Made by a program: the position numbers and the translations under genes. A DNA stretch of 64,000 nt, taken from Lytechinus variegatus (Eukaryota > Echinodermata > Echinoidea > Temnopleuroida > Toxopneustidae). The stretch spans positions 8,946,140-9,010,139 of the forward strand of contig NC_054740.1 in NCBI RefSeq assembly GCF_018143015.1. Direction: 5' to 3'. Below, piece after piece: positions 23,658-36,800 of the stretch. Each line of letters begins with the position of its first letter. Position 1 is the stretch's first letter. The notes below the pieces were generated by a model, which saw only the letters and a list, made by a program, of their open reading frames with translations, was not told where the DNA came from and did no database searches.

Positions 23658-24853
23658 CTAAAGCTCTGTGCAAAGACTTTCTCCAGATGTTGGTCTGGAA
23701 TTTGGATCTTTCTGCCAAACATCTTCGGTGATTCCAAGAGCTTTCTTCTCCGTCTCATTCTCTGTCTCTCCCGTTGACCCCTTCCTCAATGGTTCCTTGT
23801 CTGGAGGAAAGAGTTTGTCCTCTTCTGCGGGTGTAACCTGAATATCCAGTGGGACATCATCGGTGAAGGAAGTCTTGTTATCGGGTGCTTGAGAGTCTGG
23901 AGTCTCGGCCATGACACCACTATCCATGTCAGGAAGGGGGGCAAAACTTTCCCCTTTGGCTGGAGAGGAGGGTTCAACCCCAGCCCCTGCTGCACCAGTA
24001 CTGGTGTTTTCATCATCGGTGAGTTTCAAAGGTAGGGCTTCCATTTTGTCTTTATTCACCATCTCCTCCTCGATTTCCTCAATGGCTTCAATGAGAGCGG
24101 TCAAGTCAGACTCCACCTCCTCCTCATCAATTGTTCTGGTTTCGCTGCCACCTTCCACCCCTTCTCCATCAGCCTTACCTCCGGTTGCATCCTTTAATGT
24201 CATATCCTCAACCTTCACTTCTTCCATGTTCTCAGTTGACCCCTTGGTATCAAGCGTCACCTCGCGCCCTTCAACCCCTTCACTCTCCACACCCTCGTTG
24301 CTCTGGAATACGATCTTTGCTTCCTTCGTCTCAACATCACCGCCCACCCCTGAATCACTCGTCACCATGACAACAACTTCCGAATCTTCTCCCTCCCCAT
24401 CTTTTCCTTTCCCATCATTCCTCTCCTCCGACAACTTCTTCTCCTCCGTTCCAGTAGTTTCTGGTGTCAGTTCCTTGCTGGATCTCTTCTTCTCCTGCTT
24501 CCCCTTCTTATCCTCCTTTCCTTTCTTCTTCTCATCATTACCCCGTCCGCCTTTGACGCCCTGACCGGCCTCCCCGCTTCCTTCCTTTGAGCTTCTATCC
24601 CCCTCACTCTTCCAGCTCTTCCTTCCATCATTCTTCCCCTTCCTGTTTCCTTTCCTCCTCATCTTCACTTTCTCGTCTCCCCTTCCTGGTCCTTCTCCTT
24701 CCGCCTTCTCTACCTCACTCTTCTCTTCCACCTCCTCCTTTGTTTCCAGGTTTTCAATGACTTTGATGGATTTTTTTAGTTGAGCGTTGATGTCCATCAG
24801 TTTGTGGCATGCTGTCTGGAGCTCCTGGCCTGACCTTGAGATCACCAGGACAC
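23658..24853 (-). CDS. FRY: FRY last exon w25 (coiled coil plus long charged tail)
   Basis: Acceptor CCATATTAG. About 35 residues match the vertebrate C-terminus ([20 protein letters not shown] against YKLMELNLEIRESLRMVQ), and vertebrate proteins stop soon after. Here another 360 or so residues follow: a Lys/Arg/Gly-rich half with a nuclear-localisation-like [16 protein letters not shown], then an acidic Glu/Asp-rich half with a helical [16 protein letters not shown], ending [10 protein letters not shown] and TAG at 23660-23658. The tail is one uninterrupted frame in the same exon. Confidence 0.9.
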
Positions 24854-27800
24854 CTAATATGGGTTAAAGAAAAGAGGGCAATACATATTTGTCCATGATG
24901 AACCTATTGCTTTTATAAAAAGGCAGTCTTTCAAGGCAATGCTTACTAAAGCTATATGTAGAAAGTAAAAAGGCAGACAAGAGATGTTTAAAAAGCACCT
25001 TCTCCATGGTAAATGTCAATCTTTTCTAATTTGCAAAACTTGAATACAAAATATGAAGGAGTTCATAGTTTAAATCACTGACTGTTGCATTCTCTAATTT
25101 GCACTGGTGCTAACATGTTTCCATAACCAATGGGTTCCTCTTAATATAATTTACAAATATTTTCTTTGGGAAAATATATTTGAAGTAATATAGACTTTGC
25201 TAAACATCAAGCACTTGTTACATTTCAGTAATTGATGTTGTTGTTAAGGTCATACATGTAGACAGCTCAATAATGACTTGCTTTATGAACCATCTATTAA
25301 TCACAATTACATACCACTCCTGCCATCAGCAAGTTGTTTACATAGTAAAGCCAATAGAACATCCTGATCATCTTCCTCACTGGAACCAAAGAGCTCACCA
25401 GACCACATTGACCTAAAAACATAAAGATAAATGACATGAAATATCATTAAAGAGAATAGGGGTAGGAAACTTTAGAGGCAAAATTACAAGCCAACACCTC
25501 TCTCCCTATCACATCATTATGAATGGTAAAGATAAAGAAAATTCATTGAAAACTTGATCAACCTGTGAATTCAGGTTCATACTCCTATGTGATGATCATT
25601 ATCCAATGATTGCATGTTCAGTAATTTGGATAATAGATAGGTGACCATCTAGGAAATAACAAAAATCATACTCTAATATTATACTCAGGTTAAGATTTTG
25701 ATGTTGATTCCCCCAACATGGTCTAAGTTCATTGACCTTAAATGACCTTTGACCTTGGTCATGTGACATGAAACTCTAATAGGATGTTCAGTAATACTTG
25801 ATTAACCTTATGGCCAAGTTTCATGAACTAGGTCCATATACTTTCTAAGTAATGATGTCAATTAAAAAACAACCTCAGGTTAAGATTTGATGTTGACGCC
25901 TCCGTGCCGCCGCCGTCGGAAAAGCGGCGATTATAGTCTCACTCTGCTATGCAGGTGAGACAAAAACGGTGTCTATTTCTGCTATGAAAACTACGTGTTT
26001 AGGGTCAAATTTGTGAGGGTGTAAAAACATAAGACTAAATTGTTTTATAAAGGATGTACTTTTGCCCCAAGAGTCAACTGTTTAGAGTACGATTTGCGCG
26101 AGATGTGGGGCTGTACTAAACCCAATGATGTAGGTGAAGGTAAAGCCGACGACTGACGTCCGTGACATAATATCACTGTACTTGTTTAGGGGTCATTCAG
26201 GGAACTTGCCAAGAGTATCGTTTTATTTCAAATACTTGTTAAGGGTATGGTTTCACACGCCATTACTTATAGGGGTGCATTTTCAGAAAATAGGGTGCTT
26301 TTCGAGACCCCTTGTTTGTGCATGGTATCCACTCGTCAATGGAAGTAATAGCAGAAAAAATAATAGAAAATATTGCTGAAGGTTTGAAAAAAAAATCATT
26401 AAAAAATTAAAAAGTTATCAGAATTTCAATTATTTGATTTGTGACGTCATATGCGAGCAGCATTCCTACATAGCGAATGGTAAAAAAATCAATGAAATGT
26501 CATTTTTTCTGAAAATTGAAAATGGTTTTCACTGTACCTTTTGTATATCAATAGACAAATCATTTCACACCCGATCATGAATAAAAAACAAAATTAAGTC
26601 ATCAGGAACCATACAAAATTTGAAATTCATGCATTTTATATTACATAACACATGGGGCAGCTGCTCGTTTATGATGTCACAAATCCAAAACTTTGAACTC
26701 TAATAACTTTCTTACTCTTTAACGGATTTTCCTCAAACCTTCACCAATATTTTAAAATATTTTTTCTGCTATTTTTACAACAAAGTTTTCTTCAGGGTGA
26801 ACTTCCCCTTTAATAGGAGCTGGATTTTTCTATAATTTTTAAGGGATTATTTTTTTGTGGGAAATGCAATGTTTACCTGTATACATGTAAGATCCTGAGA
26901 GCCCGTCTGACGTCCCTTCGTCCAAGATGATTGGTCAAGGTGACAACGGCTGCTTCAGGTGTGGTGATTCCTGTGTCGCCCTCTGGTGACAACGCTACCT
27001 GGCCACTTTCTAGTTCCTGAGCAGCAAGACTCAGTTCCTCCTTGGCTGCACAGACGAACACTGAGAAGTCGACAATCTGCAGCAGAAAATATAAATTCAA
27101 AGTTATTTAGGAATTAAGCTTGAGTTTGTTCGAGATTGCATGACAGTCAAGACTAATATTTTTTCTTGAGTAGTACTTACAGATAGACATACTTGCAAAT
27201 CAGACCTGCCAACCTCTAGTAACGAATTGTATTCTGTGACAAAAAAAAATGTATTCCCCCCAAAAAACTGTATTTAATAAAATGCGCACTGCTTTGCAGA
27301 TAGCAGGCCTGCCAACATTTGAAAATAAAAAAAAGGGAGTCCCAATCGCGGCGCTTAAGCTGCATGCAAGCTAAAATGCGCACTGCTCTTGCATCGATCA
27401 ATCAGTTGATCAATCAGTCGATCAATCAGTCGATCAATCAATCAACCATTCAATCAATCAATCAAATAAATAAATACATAAATAAATTTGCAAGCACACA
27501 AAGCTATGAAAGTCTAAATACACTTTGTAAAAGATAAATCCCATCTGCCATGTACAGTAAATATTGCCAGTGCCAAGCTCGGTACATTGAGCCAGACTGA
27601 ATCAGTTCAGCGATCATTTATTAAAGTGAATTAATGGCTTGGAACATTTTAATACTCACATGTGAGGCATGTGGACCATGCTTGGCGCCCTCTAGAGAAT
27701 GAATCAGTTTACAGTAGCTATCAAACAACATCCTCAGTTGGCAGTAGAGACGGTACAGGCGACGACAGAGCTCAATTTGCTACAAATAGAAAGGGAAAAA

Positions 27801-30800
27801 CAAGATGGTCATATAGAGAAACAGGAATCAAGTGGATGAAAGATATTGGAAATCAAAGAGTGCTTAATTAAGCTATTGATTACCATGGAAAGTAAGCAAG
27901 TAATAAGGGAAGCCAAGTGTAATTCTAATATATATATTTATTTTACACAAAGAAAATAGGTGGTCCTTGTCCAAAATCTATAGAAATTACAGAATCATGT
28001 AGGAGACTTAAAAAAGAAAAAAAAATACTTGATATGGAAGCCAAAGTGGATTATTAGATATTCTTCAATTCAGCAGGTATACATAAAAGCAATGATTGGC
28101 TTATAGTGTGTCACATGTGATAAAAAATCATTTAAGTTGATATATTTAATGAGGAACCCAAATGATTGACTTTATACATGTATATGGTGAGCAACAGACG
28201 ATCCTCATACTTTTTTTTTATCTCAGAGGTTCATTTTGATAATTAAAGATTTGACTTGATTTATGGCAAACCGAATTGTGATCAATTACTGTTTTATTGC
28301 ATGCGCTTATGTTAAACATGAAAATGGTCACATTTCTTTCAATAATTTCTATGAATGAAATGTTTTATTTGTCCAATACATTGTAAAGAAAATAATAAGA
28401 ATAGACTAATAAGAGCTTAGCAACATAATTGAGAATACCAGTTGGCTTTCCATAATCAAAATTACTTGTCAAGTTTTTCTTCAGTATCTTCATGATACAG
28501 CCTCACTTGCATTAGCCCCATGAGTAAAGCAAATGTGAAAACTATAAATTAAGTTAAGGAGCAGATCCAGCCAGATTAGACACAATAGTTTTGAGAGGCC
28601 AACTATTCTGCAAAAACAATATGGTCCCTAAAATGGTGTTGTGTTTAATTCAGCTGGACATGCACCTCGTGGATGTTTTTTTCTTTTATGAAAAAAAAAG
28701 AAGAAATTCACTTAATGTATAAAATGGATCATATTCATCATGATATACAACTAATATTTTCATGGTTTTCTATTTAATGACTAATGTGTAATACCAAACA
28801 AAGCTAGATGTATGTAATTATTAGACTTGAAAGCTTGTTTGATGAATATTACAAAAGCCATGCTGACACTTGCACGACTTTTGGCCACGATTTTGTCGTG
28901 GCAAGTCGGGCCATTTTGGGGCTCGAACTGGGAGGCTCCCGCACTGTTTACGACTTGTTCACGCATAGTCCACGACAAGTTCACGACGAGTTCACGAATA
29001 GTTCATGAATGCGTGCCCATCAGTGTCCACATTGACACGAACTGGCACGACGAGTTCATGCATAGTTTCGGACGGTGTCGTGCTGAACTATTCGTGAACT
29101 CGAGGTGAGATGTTCGTGAACTATTTGTGACAGTCGTGGCATGGCGCGCACTGCCACGCACTGGAACGCACTGGAACGCACTGGAACGCATCCTCCCGCA
29201 TCGTCCTGACGAGTTCACGAACAGTTTGCGCATAGTTCACGACCCGGTCGCTAAATTTTGTTGTGTCCAAAATTTCGAACATTTCAAAATTCTCATCCCG
29301 ACATGGAACGCAGTCACGATGTGTTTACGCACACTTCACGCCAGTTCACGACTAGTTTGCGCACTGGCATGACTTGAGTCATGCCAATGCGTGACACAAA
29401 ATCGTGCAAGTGTCAGGCTGGCTAAACTGTTGTAGCATTTGAGAAAGAGGAACAAATTTTCATGCACAGTTTCAAATACACTACCACAAGCATAATGAAA
29501 AAGAGAAGTCACAACAATTCAAAATGTCATGAATTTTTAACACTGCATATCAATCCGCTATACAATGAACAGCTATCTGAGAAATGAATTACTCTCAGTT
29601 AAAAAGAAAAGTGAGAGGGTTTTTTTACGCTGAAAAAATTGAAATGCACACAATATAATCATACAATAGTATATTAATATTTGTGTCTAAAATAAAAGAC
29701 TGAGAATATCATATCACTGATACAAATAATAAGCTAGTTTTATAAGTATAATGATACATTCCACATAAATTATCATAAGGGAAAACTGGAAAAACAACAA
29801 CAATCAATTATTTAGCATTATCAACATCAAATAAAATATTTTCATGAGGCTTTCCATTGCCTTCACAAACAAAGTCTGCTTTTTTACACCTGTACATTAT
29901 TATCAACACATTTTATACACGCTAACCAATTCAATAGGAGAAAATAAAAGGAATTAAATGTAATCATACAAAGATTTATCATTAAATTACGTAAGGTGTA
30001 TTTTTGATAAATATAAAGAAAACTTCCAGTTTATTATCTTCACAAGATATATGACTATGATACAAATCTGCAGCAGTTTATCAAACATCAAATACAGGGA
30101 AATAGTAGCTTTAGTACAGGGACTCAGGAACTTTTTTTAAAGGGATCTTTCTCTTATATGTTCATACACGAATTCGGATTAGCCATAAAATTGTGGTCAA
30201 TATCTCTGTAAAGATTATGTATATTTGAAACAACAATAATGAAAGACCCAGTTCTGGTTGTATAAAACTGAGCCTTTGTGGAAATACTACCAATGCTATT
30301 GTAAGCCTGGCCCACACTATGCGATTCATTGTGATCCGATTTACAAAGAAATCATAATAACATTGACATTTGAACATTCCAATAAAATCTTAGCGATCCG
30401 AAGTCATAATAATTGTAGGACTACTGAAATCAAAATTCAATGTAGTTTGAGCCTCAATGTAGGAATAAAAGCAAATCAATAATCATGATGACGTCATCAT
30501 CGGCTGCGACTTGAAGCCGATTTGAACTTTACTCCGACAACAAGGCTTGCAGCAAAGCAAAATTATGATTTTATCATTGCTAACATTATGCCGAACTTCA
30601 AATAAAATTTTTGAACTTTCATATTTAATGCAAAATATGATTTATCAAAAAATAATGTTGGATCGCACAGAGTGAGACAGGCTTAAATCAAGGTTTCCAT
30701 GGAAACAATGTGCCATTTATTGCAAGTTCAGAATTGTGTTATTTAATATAATAGGTCCTTTATGCAAATATTCACAATAACTAATTTGTTTGATTACAAC

Positions 30801-33800
30801 ATTGATTATAAAACACAATGAGTTTTGAAAGCAGCAAAGCCAAATGGGGCAAGGCAAAAAAAAAGGCAAATTGGGCGAAAGAACATTATATTTTGCAAAA
30901 TATTATTTCATGCATAAGAACAAATCATTGTTTGAAAATCATAAAGCAGTAAAACTGGCAATCGGCAATGTCTTATGATTATGAAAAGTAAATAAATACA
31001 GTTAGGACAAATTATCTCGGGTCTATATTTCATTTTTTTAAAGGGTGTGATTAACTTGATTGAAATATAAAAATACTGCTCAAGGTAAATATCTATACAC
31101 ATACAGGACTATTGAGGAGTAAATACAAGAGACGTGATTAATAAAATAAGGAGAAATAAGTGTTGTATTTTCTTATTACACATATATGGACAAGTTTGAT
31201 TTATGGATTGATTGTAGTCAAAGTGAGAGCATCAGTATATTGGCAGCTAGATATCAAAATTCTCCTGCATTTTAATGTAACTCACTAGCATGAAGGTTAA
31301 GTATTTGTATTTGATTTGAAAAAGGGGCTACATTTAAAATCCAAATGAAAACGGCACCTAGAAAGATTACATAACTAGACATATAAAAAAATATAATATC
31401 CCTGCTTGGCTGGTTGCTAGCAATTTCATAAAACAATTGTCTGTTAATGTTTTTATCTTCAATTTTTTTTTAGGGAAGCAGGCGAGAAAGCAAGCAAAGC
31501 AGGAAGCCATGCAATATAAGGCATATACTTACATGGTTAATATGGACCCTCTCCTGTTACCCAGTGTTTGGTTGGGGGTTAGTATTAGAAGCATTGGTTA
31601 GTTTTACAGCTCTCTATTATGATACATCAACATTTAGCCAGGACTAGCTAGCTCCTGATTTAAGCCCAATCATTTCACTTGTGATTGGAATGTGAACAAG
31701 GTATTGCTATGACTGAATCAAGTATTTGCATGGTTGTGTGAGTCATTATCTTTCAATGATTACCTATATCATCATTATTATTTAATGACTACTATTATTG
31801 AATCATGGCAAACATACATTTGGAAGTCAAAAATCTGCAGAAAAGAAAGGTAAAGTTCTCTAATCAAGTCTTTATGGGGCATTGCAAGAAACCTGCAATC
31901 AATTGCAAGTCTATTTCCATTCCCGAAATCAAGCATGTGCCATGCAATTAATTTCAAATTTGCAATTTCTAATCTGCTCCATGAAACAAGGAGTGTAGCC
32001 TGATTTGCTATAGTTGCAACAACCCCTTAGTGTTAATTTTTCTCACAAGTTTCCTTGTAATGCTAAACATGCATTCACGTATTATGAAATGTATTTTATT
32101 TTGTTTCATTTCATTTTCCTTGCATCAGTAAGATTACAATAATACTTCAGTCATCCATGAGGCCCTTAATATAAAGGCAGAGTGTAAGATCATTGGATTC
32201 AATCATTCTCCACACCCTGGGGAATAATGCAACGTATAAAGTTGATAATCTCATCCACATTCACAAACACAAGTGAAACCAGAGGGCTTAGAAGGCTGCA
32301 ACATTATTTGCATAATTGGTTTCCATTTTTCATATGTTATTTTGAATATTCCAATCATTTTTTAAAACATATCACCTGTTTGTTAAGTACAGTACTCTTA
32401 AATAAGAAAATAAAATTCTTCAATGAGAAAAAAAGTTATGCATTGCTTTGACCGAGTTAAAAGACTCATAAAAAACATAGGTATCCTTCATTAATATTTA
32501 TCATCATGGGTTACCTCCCAGTTTTTGCAATGTATGAAATTATTGTGAGCTAAAAATTGAATCAGGAAAATATTATTTTGTTTACAGAGTTTTCCCCTAC
32601 ATAATTTCATTGCAAAATAAATTTCATAATTGACCCAAATTCAACCAATAGTGATACACACGGATACTTCTGGGAGTTACATGGGTATAATTTTTCCTTT
32701 TTAACATTGTGAGAGCAAAAATCATCCTTGGTCCCCTATAAGTCTGTGCTTTCCCTGCTACATATATAAACATATTGGGGTTATTTATAGGGAAGTGATT
32801 TCTCATTTTTTGTTTTAATACTGAATAGGCAAAACAAAATAATAGCAAGTAGAGCTCAATTCTTCTTCATTATCATTTTTTAATAGTTAATGCACTTTAT
32901 ATATTATTTCAAAATCAAACCAATTCATAAAAAAGGTGGAAAAAATGGAAGTTTACCGTTAACACCTTTCTTCTGCTTAATGAATACTGGTAATTTTATT
33001 TACACTGGATTATTTCAGATTGTGTGGTTTGCCATAACAATAATTACAAAATATATTACAGAAAAACTAATGTTGAAATACTTTGTCCATTTTATTTACA
33101 TAGGTACGCTTCAAAGTTAAAAAGTGTTTACCGGAAAATAATCAATTTACTCTCATATTTGACAACACAACAGAAAGGTAAAATCATTACGTGGAAGTCC
33201 TATATTCACTTTACTGGATAGTCATTATCAATCTCTATCCATTTCTGGGACATAAACTTTCAAAAGAATATGAAGCAGAGAATGAGAAATTACAACATTG
33301 AAATTTTAAGAATAAACGATGATCAAATAAGGCTTCATTTGATGAGAACCTACAACCTGAATAGAAGAACCCCAAGAAAACAAAGGAGAAATCAGAAATA
33401 CTTGAGAGATTCCAAAATGAAAAGAGTAGTTTGTCAAAAACCCATGAAGCCCATAGAATACACAACACATTGTGGATTCCTTATTATCATAGGGTTTTTA
33501 ATGAGGCATTCATCATGTTATTCTTTAATCAGATAAAAACAAATCCTATTTCATATTTAAAAAAAATAAAAAATTAAGAGGGAAAAATAAAGTTTTACCT
33601 GTTCTTCTCCTGTAGGGCCATTTATGTCCTGTATAGAAAACAAAATAAAGTGTTGCAAATATTTTTTCTGGATCAAAATCTTTTTAAATTACTTCTTAAA
33701 GATGATCCACATCATCATCATCAATATTCCCACCTTTATTACCATCGTTGTCATCATAATCATCATCATCATCAACATCGTTATCATTATTACCAAAATT

Positions 33801-36800
33801 AGAATACCAAATAATTTGCAATATTAAACAGTATTTATCCAATCAAGTGCTCTTGGAACTCCAAGATCAGACTTGGTTTCAGTATCGAATATAATCAGTG
33901 TATTCTGTTAAGATTCCTATGAATTTGAGTGTCCCCACAAAATTTCATGAATTCTTTAACAATCATAATTGATTGATGCTCTATGAAGGAATCAAATGTT
34001 ATTGAAACCTAAGAACTTAAGCCCGGCTCACACTATGCAATTTGTTGTGATACAAGTTTTCCAGAAATTGCATTTTGCATTAAATATGAAAGTTCCAAGA
34101 AGTAAAATTATCTTATATAAAGTTTGGCATAATGTTAGGAATACTAAAAACATATTTTTACTTTGCGGCAAGCCCTGTTATCGAAGTAAAGTCCAAATCA
34201 GCTTCCAGTCGCAGTCAATGATGACATCATTACGATTTGGAATTGAATGTGTTCAATTCATTCAGGGAGGCTCGAACTGGATTGAATTTCGATTTCAGTA
34301 GTCCTACCACTATTCTGAACTCTGATCCATAAGATTTTATTAGTTTAAATGTCAATATCAAACGTCATCACAATTTATTTGAAATTTAGATCGCAACAAA
34401 TTGCATAGTGTGAGCCAGGCTTTAAACACATAAAGTTATATACCGGTACTTACATGAGCTACAAGAGTTTGCCTCTTCAAAGATGCTTTGATAGAATCCA
34501 GGCACTATTAAAGATAAAAATGTATATATTTTTTTAAAATCTACTTTCTGTTTATCTCTCAAAGGATTCATAAGTACAAACTCACAATAAAGACCAACTG
34601 CATGAATAATTCAATCTTCCTTGAATATTGACATGGAATGGTAATCTGAATTCTGAAAAAAAACCAACAGCTGAAGTTAAACATGTTTTCTCACTGAACA
34701 TGTAATACCGAGAACAGTATATTACTGCTATGGTGGCAACACACTGAAAATCTTATCTACTATCAAAGCTCTCTATCACCTATTATAACTACAAAGTTAC
34801 GTTGCAGAATAGGCAATGGAATCAATGGTTTCATTAGAAAGTTAAAACAAAAATGGATGCATTATCTGAAAGGTGTCATGTAATAATTCAAACTGTCCAA
34901 AGTGATTTAAAGGTGAAGCATTGGTAGAGATAGAGGTGGATTTCATAAAACAAAGCTCAATGATTGATCACCCCCAACTATTTAACTGCATGATAAATCA
35001 CATTTTTTGTGTTGAAGGACCCAGACACGGATGCTAAAATCAGAGAACCAATGGAAAAAAACCATAAAGTAAAAGTACCTAAAATTTCAGTGTAAGTGGC
35101 TTTTGCACAAAACTAATTTGCTATTGATTACAAATTTGCAAACGTTAGAAACAGGCCAACAATTCACTGAAATTGATTGTACGACTTATGATTGATTTGC
35201 AGCCCTAAAATGGACTAACTTTATTTATTTTAAGTTTATAGCAATATCCTGCCCTTAAGAGCAAATTCACAAAGGTAATTTTGAATCCTTGATGTGAAAA
35301 CATAGTTCATGTAGATTTCATAAATTATGCTTAATTCAATGCATATATTTAGAAAACTTCCAATAATGAACACTCGCTTTTGCCACAAGCATCAATTAAA
35401 GTGCTGTGAAAAAAGCTTTTATTTATCATTGGACGTTTTGTCAATATACGTGCGGAATGAAGATTGACATATGCACAAAATCTGCATAAATCATGCGTTC
35501 AAACCAAGAATTCAAAATCATCTTAATAAGTTCAGACCCAAGAGTTTGACTTACCTCAACCGTAAGGTCCCTTTTTGAGATGTATGTATCATAGTGTTCA
35601 TTGAGTTCAAGCACACAGTATTTATGACTGTCCAGTAGTCTACACATCATCAATGTCTCTGTGTCCACATAGACAAATGGACAAAGAGCATGGGTGCTCA
35701 GGACTTCAAGGGTATTCAGTGAAACAGAAGGTTAAGGACAATAGGGATTGTTAATCTCATGGAGCGTTGTGGCCCAGTGGATTAGTCTCCGGACTTTGAA
35801 ACAGAGGGTCGTGGGTTCAAATCCCAGCCATGGCGTAATTTCCTTCAGAAAGGAATGCATCCACTGTGTGCTGCACTCGACCCAGGTGATGTAAATGGGT
35901 ACCGGCAGGAAGTAATTCCTAAAAAAGCTGTGTGCGTCTTAATCGGTTCCCTAGCTTAGCTGGGGTAATAATAATAGCAGGGTCTTTTTTAAAGCACCAT
36001 GTGCAGGTGGACCTGTAATCTATATAAGTAGCCACCATTATTATTATTATTCATTTCTTCGTAAGAATGTAATCAACCTAGCATATAGCAATAAGTAGCT
36101 TAAAATATAAACTATGAATAAGATATGAGGGGGTATATTCTTTATAAAGAATGGTAATTTCACATAATAGTGCAGTGTTTTCAATTTTCGAGGTAGTATT
36201 GTATTTTCCATCATATCAACTCAAAATTGAAAGAATATCTCAGTAATGCTTGCATGCCTCGACCAACGAAATCATCTTGTAAAATCTTGGGTTTTCAGCT
36301 TCCATGGCAACGGATTGCAATCATCAAAAGCACTGGAAATAAACTGTAAAAGTAAGTTACATCAGTGAAGCTAGCTATCTTACTCTCCCAACAAATGACA
36401 TTCATACTTAGATTCTAGCATTTTGGCCAAGAGAGCAAGTCAATGCCTTTATTATATTAGTCACGGATGAAATAAACAGTGCATTACACAGACATTATTT
36501 GTCATGTAACTCTTCCATCCTGGATGACAGACAAAAAATATTTCTCTGTAGGTAGCCTAATGATACCACGGGAGTGTTACATAAAGCTGTTCAAAATAGA
36601 CGCAATACTTTACAAAGGACTTAACACTCAGCGTTCCCACCTTTAAGAGAAAACAAAATTTCCTGAATTTTCCCTGAAGTTTAAAAATTCCCTGATAATC
36701 ATTTAAATCCATTCCAGGTTCACATGTTTTTTAAGTTATTGCAGTGAATTATGTGTATTTTCAGTATGAAAAATAATGCAAAACAAAGTTGGTACTATTA

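Larger units (their letters stand above)
27780..33598 (-). other. 5.8-kb FRY intron
   Basis: Between microexon w21 and exon w22. Contains elements D and E copy 1; the rest is AT-rich with no exon seen. Confidence 0.75.

Noticed and set aside
23911..24564. 217-residue plus-strand Ser/Pro-rich open frame
   Set aside because: Antisense shadow of the charged FRY tail; a Glu/Lys-rich frame reads as Ser/Phe/Pro on the other strand.
27400..27470. CRISPR-like repeat array
   Set aside because: Directly tandem 12-bp units without spacers in eukaryotic DNA; a simple satellite.
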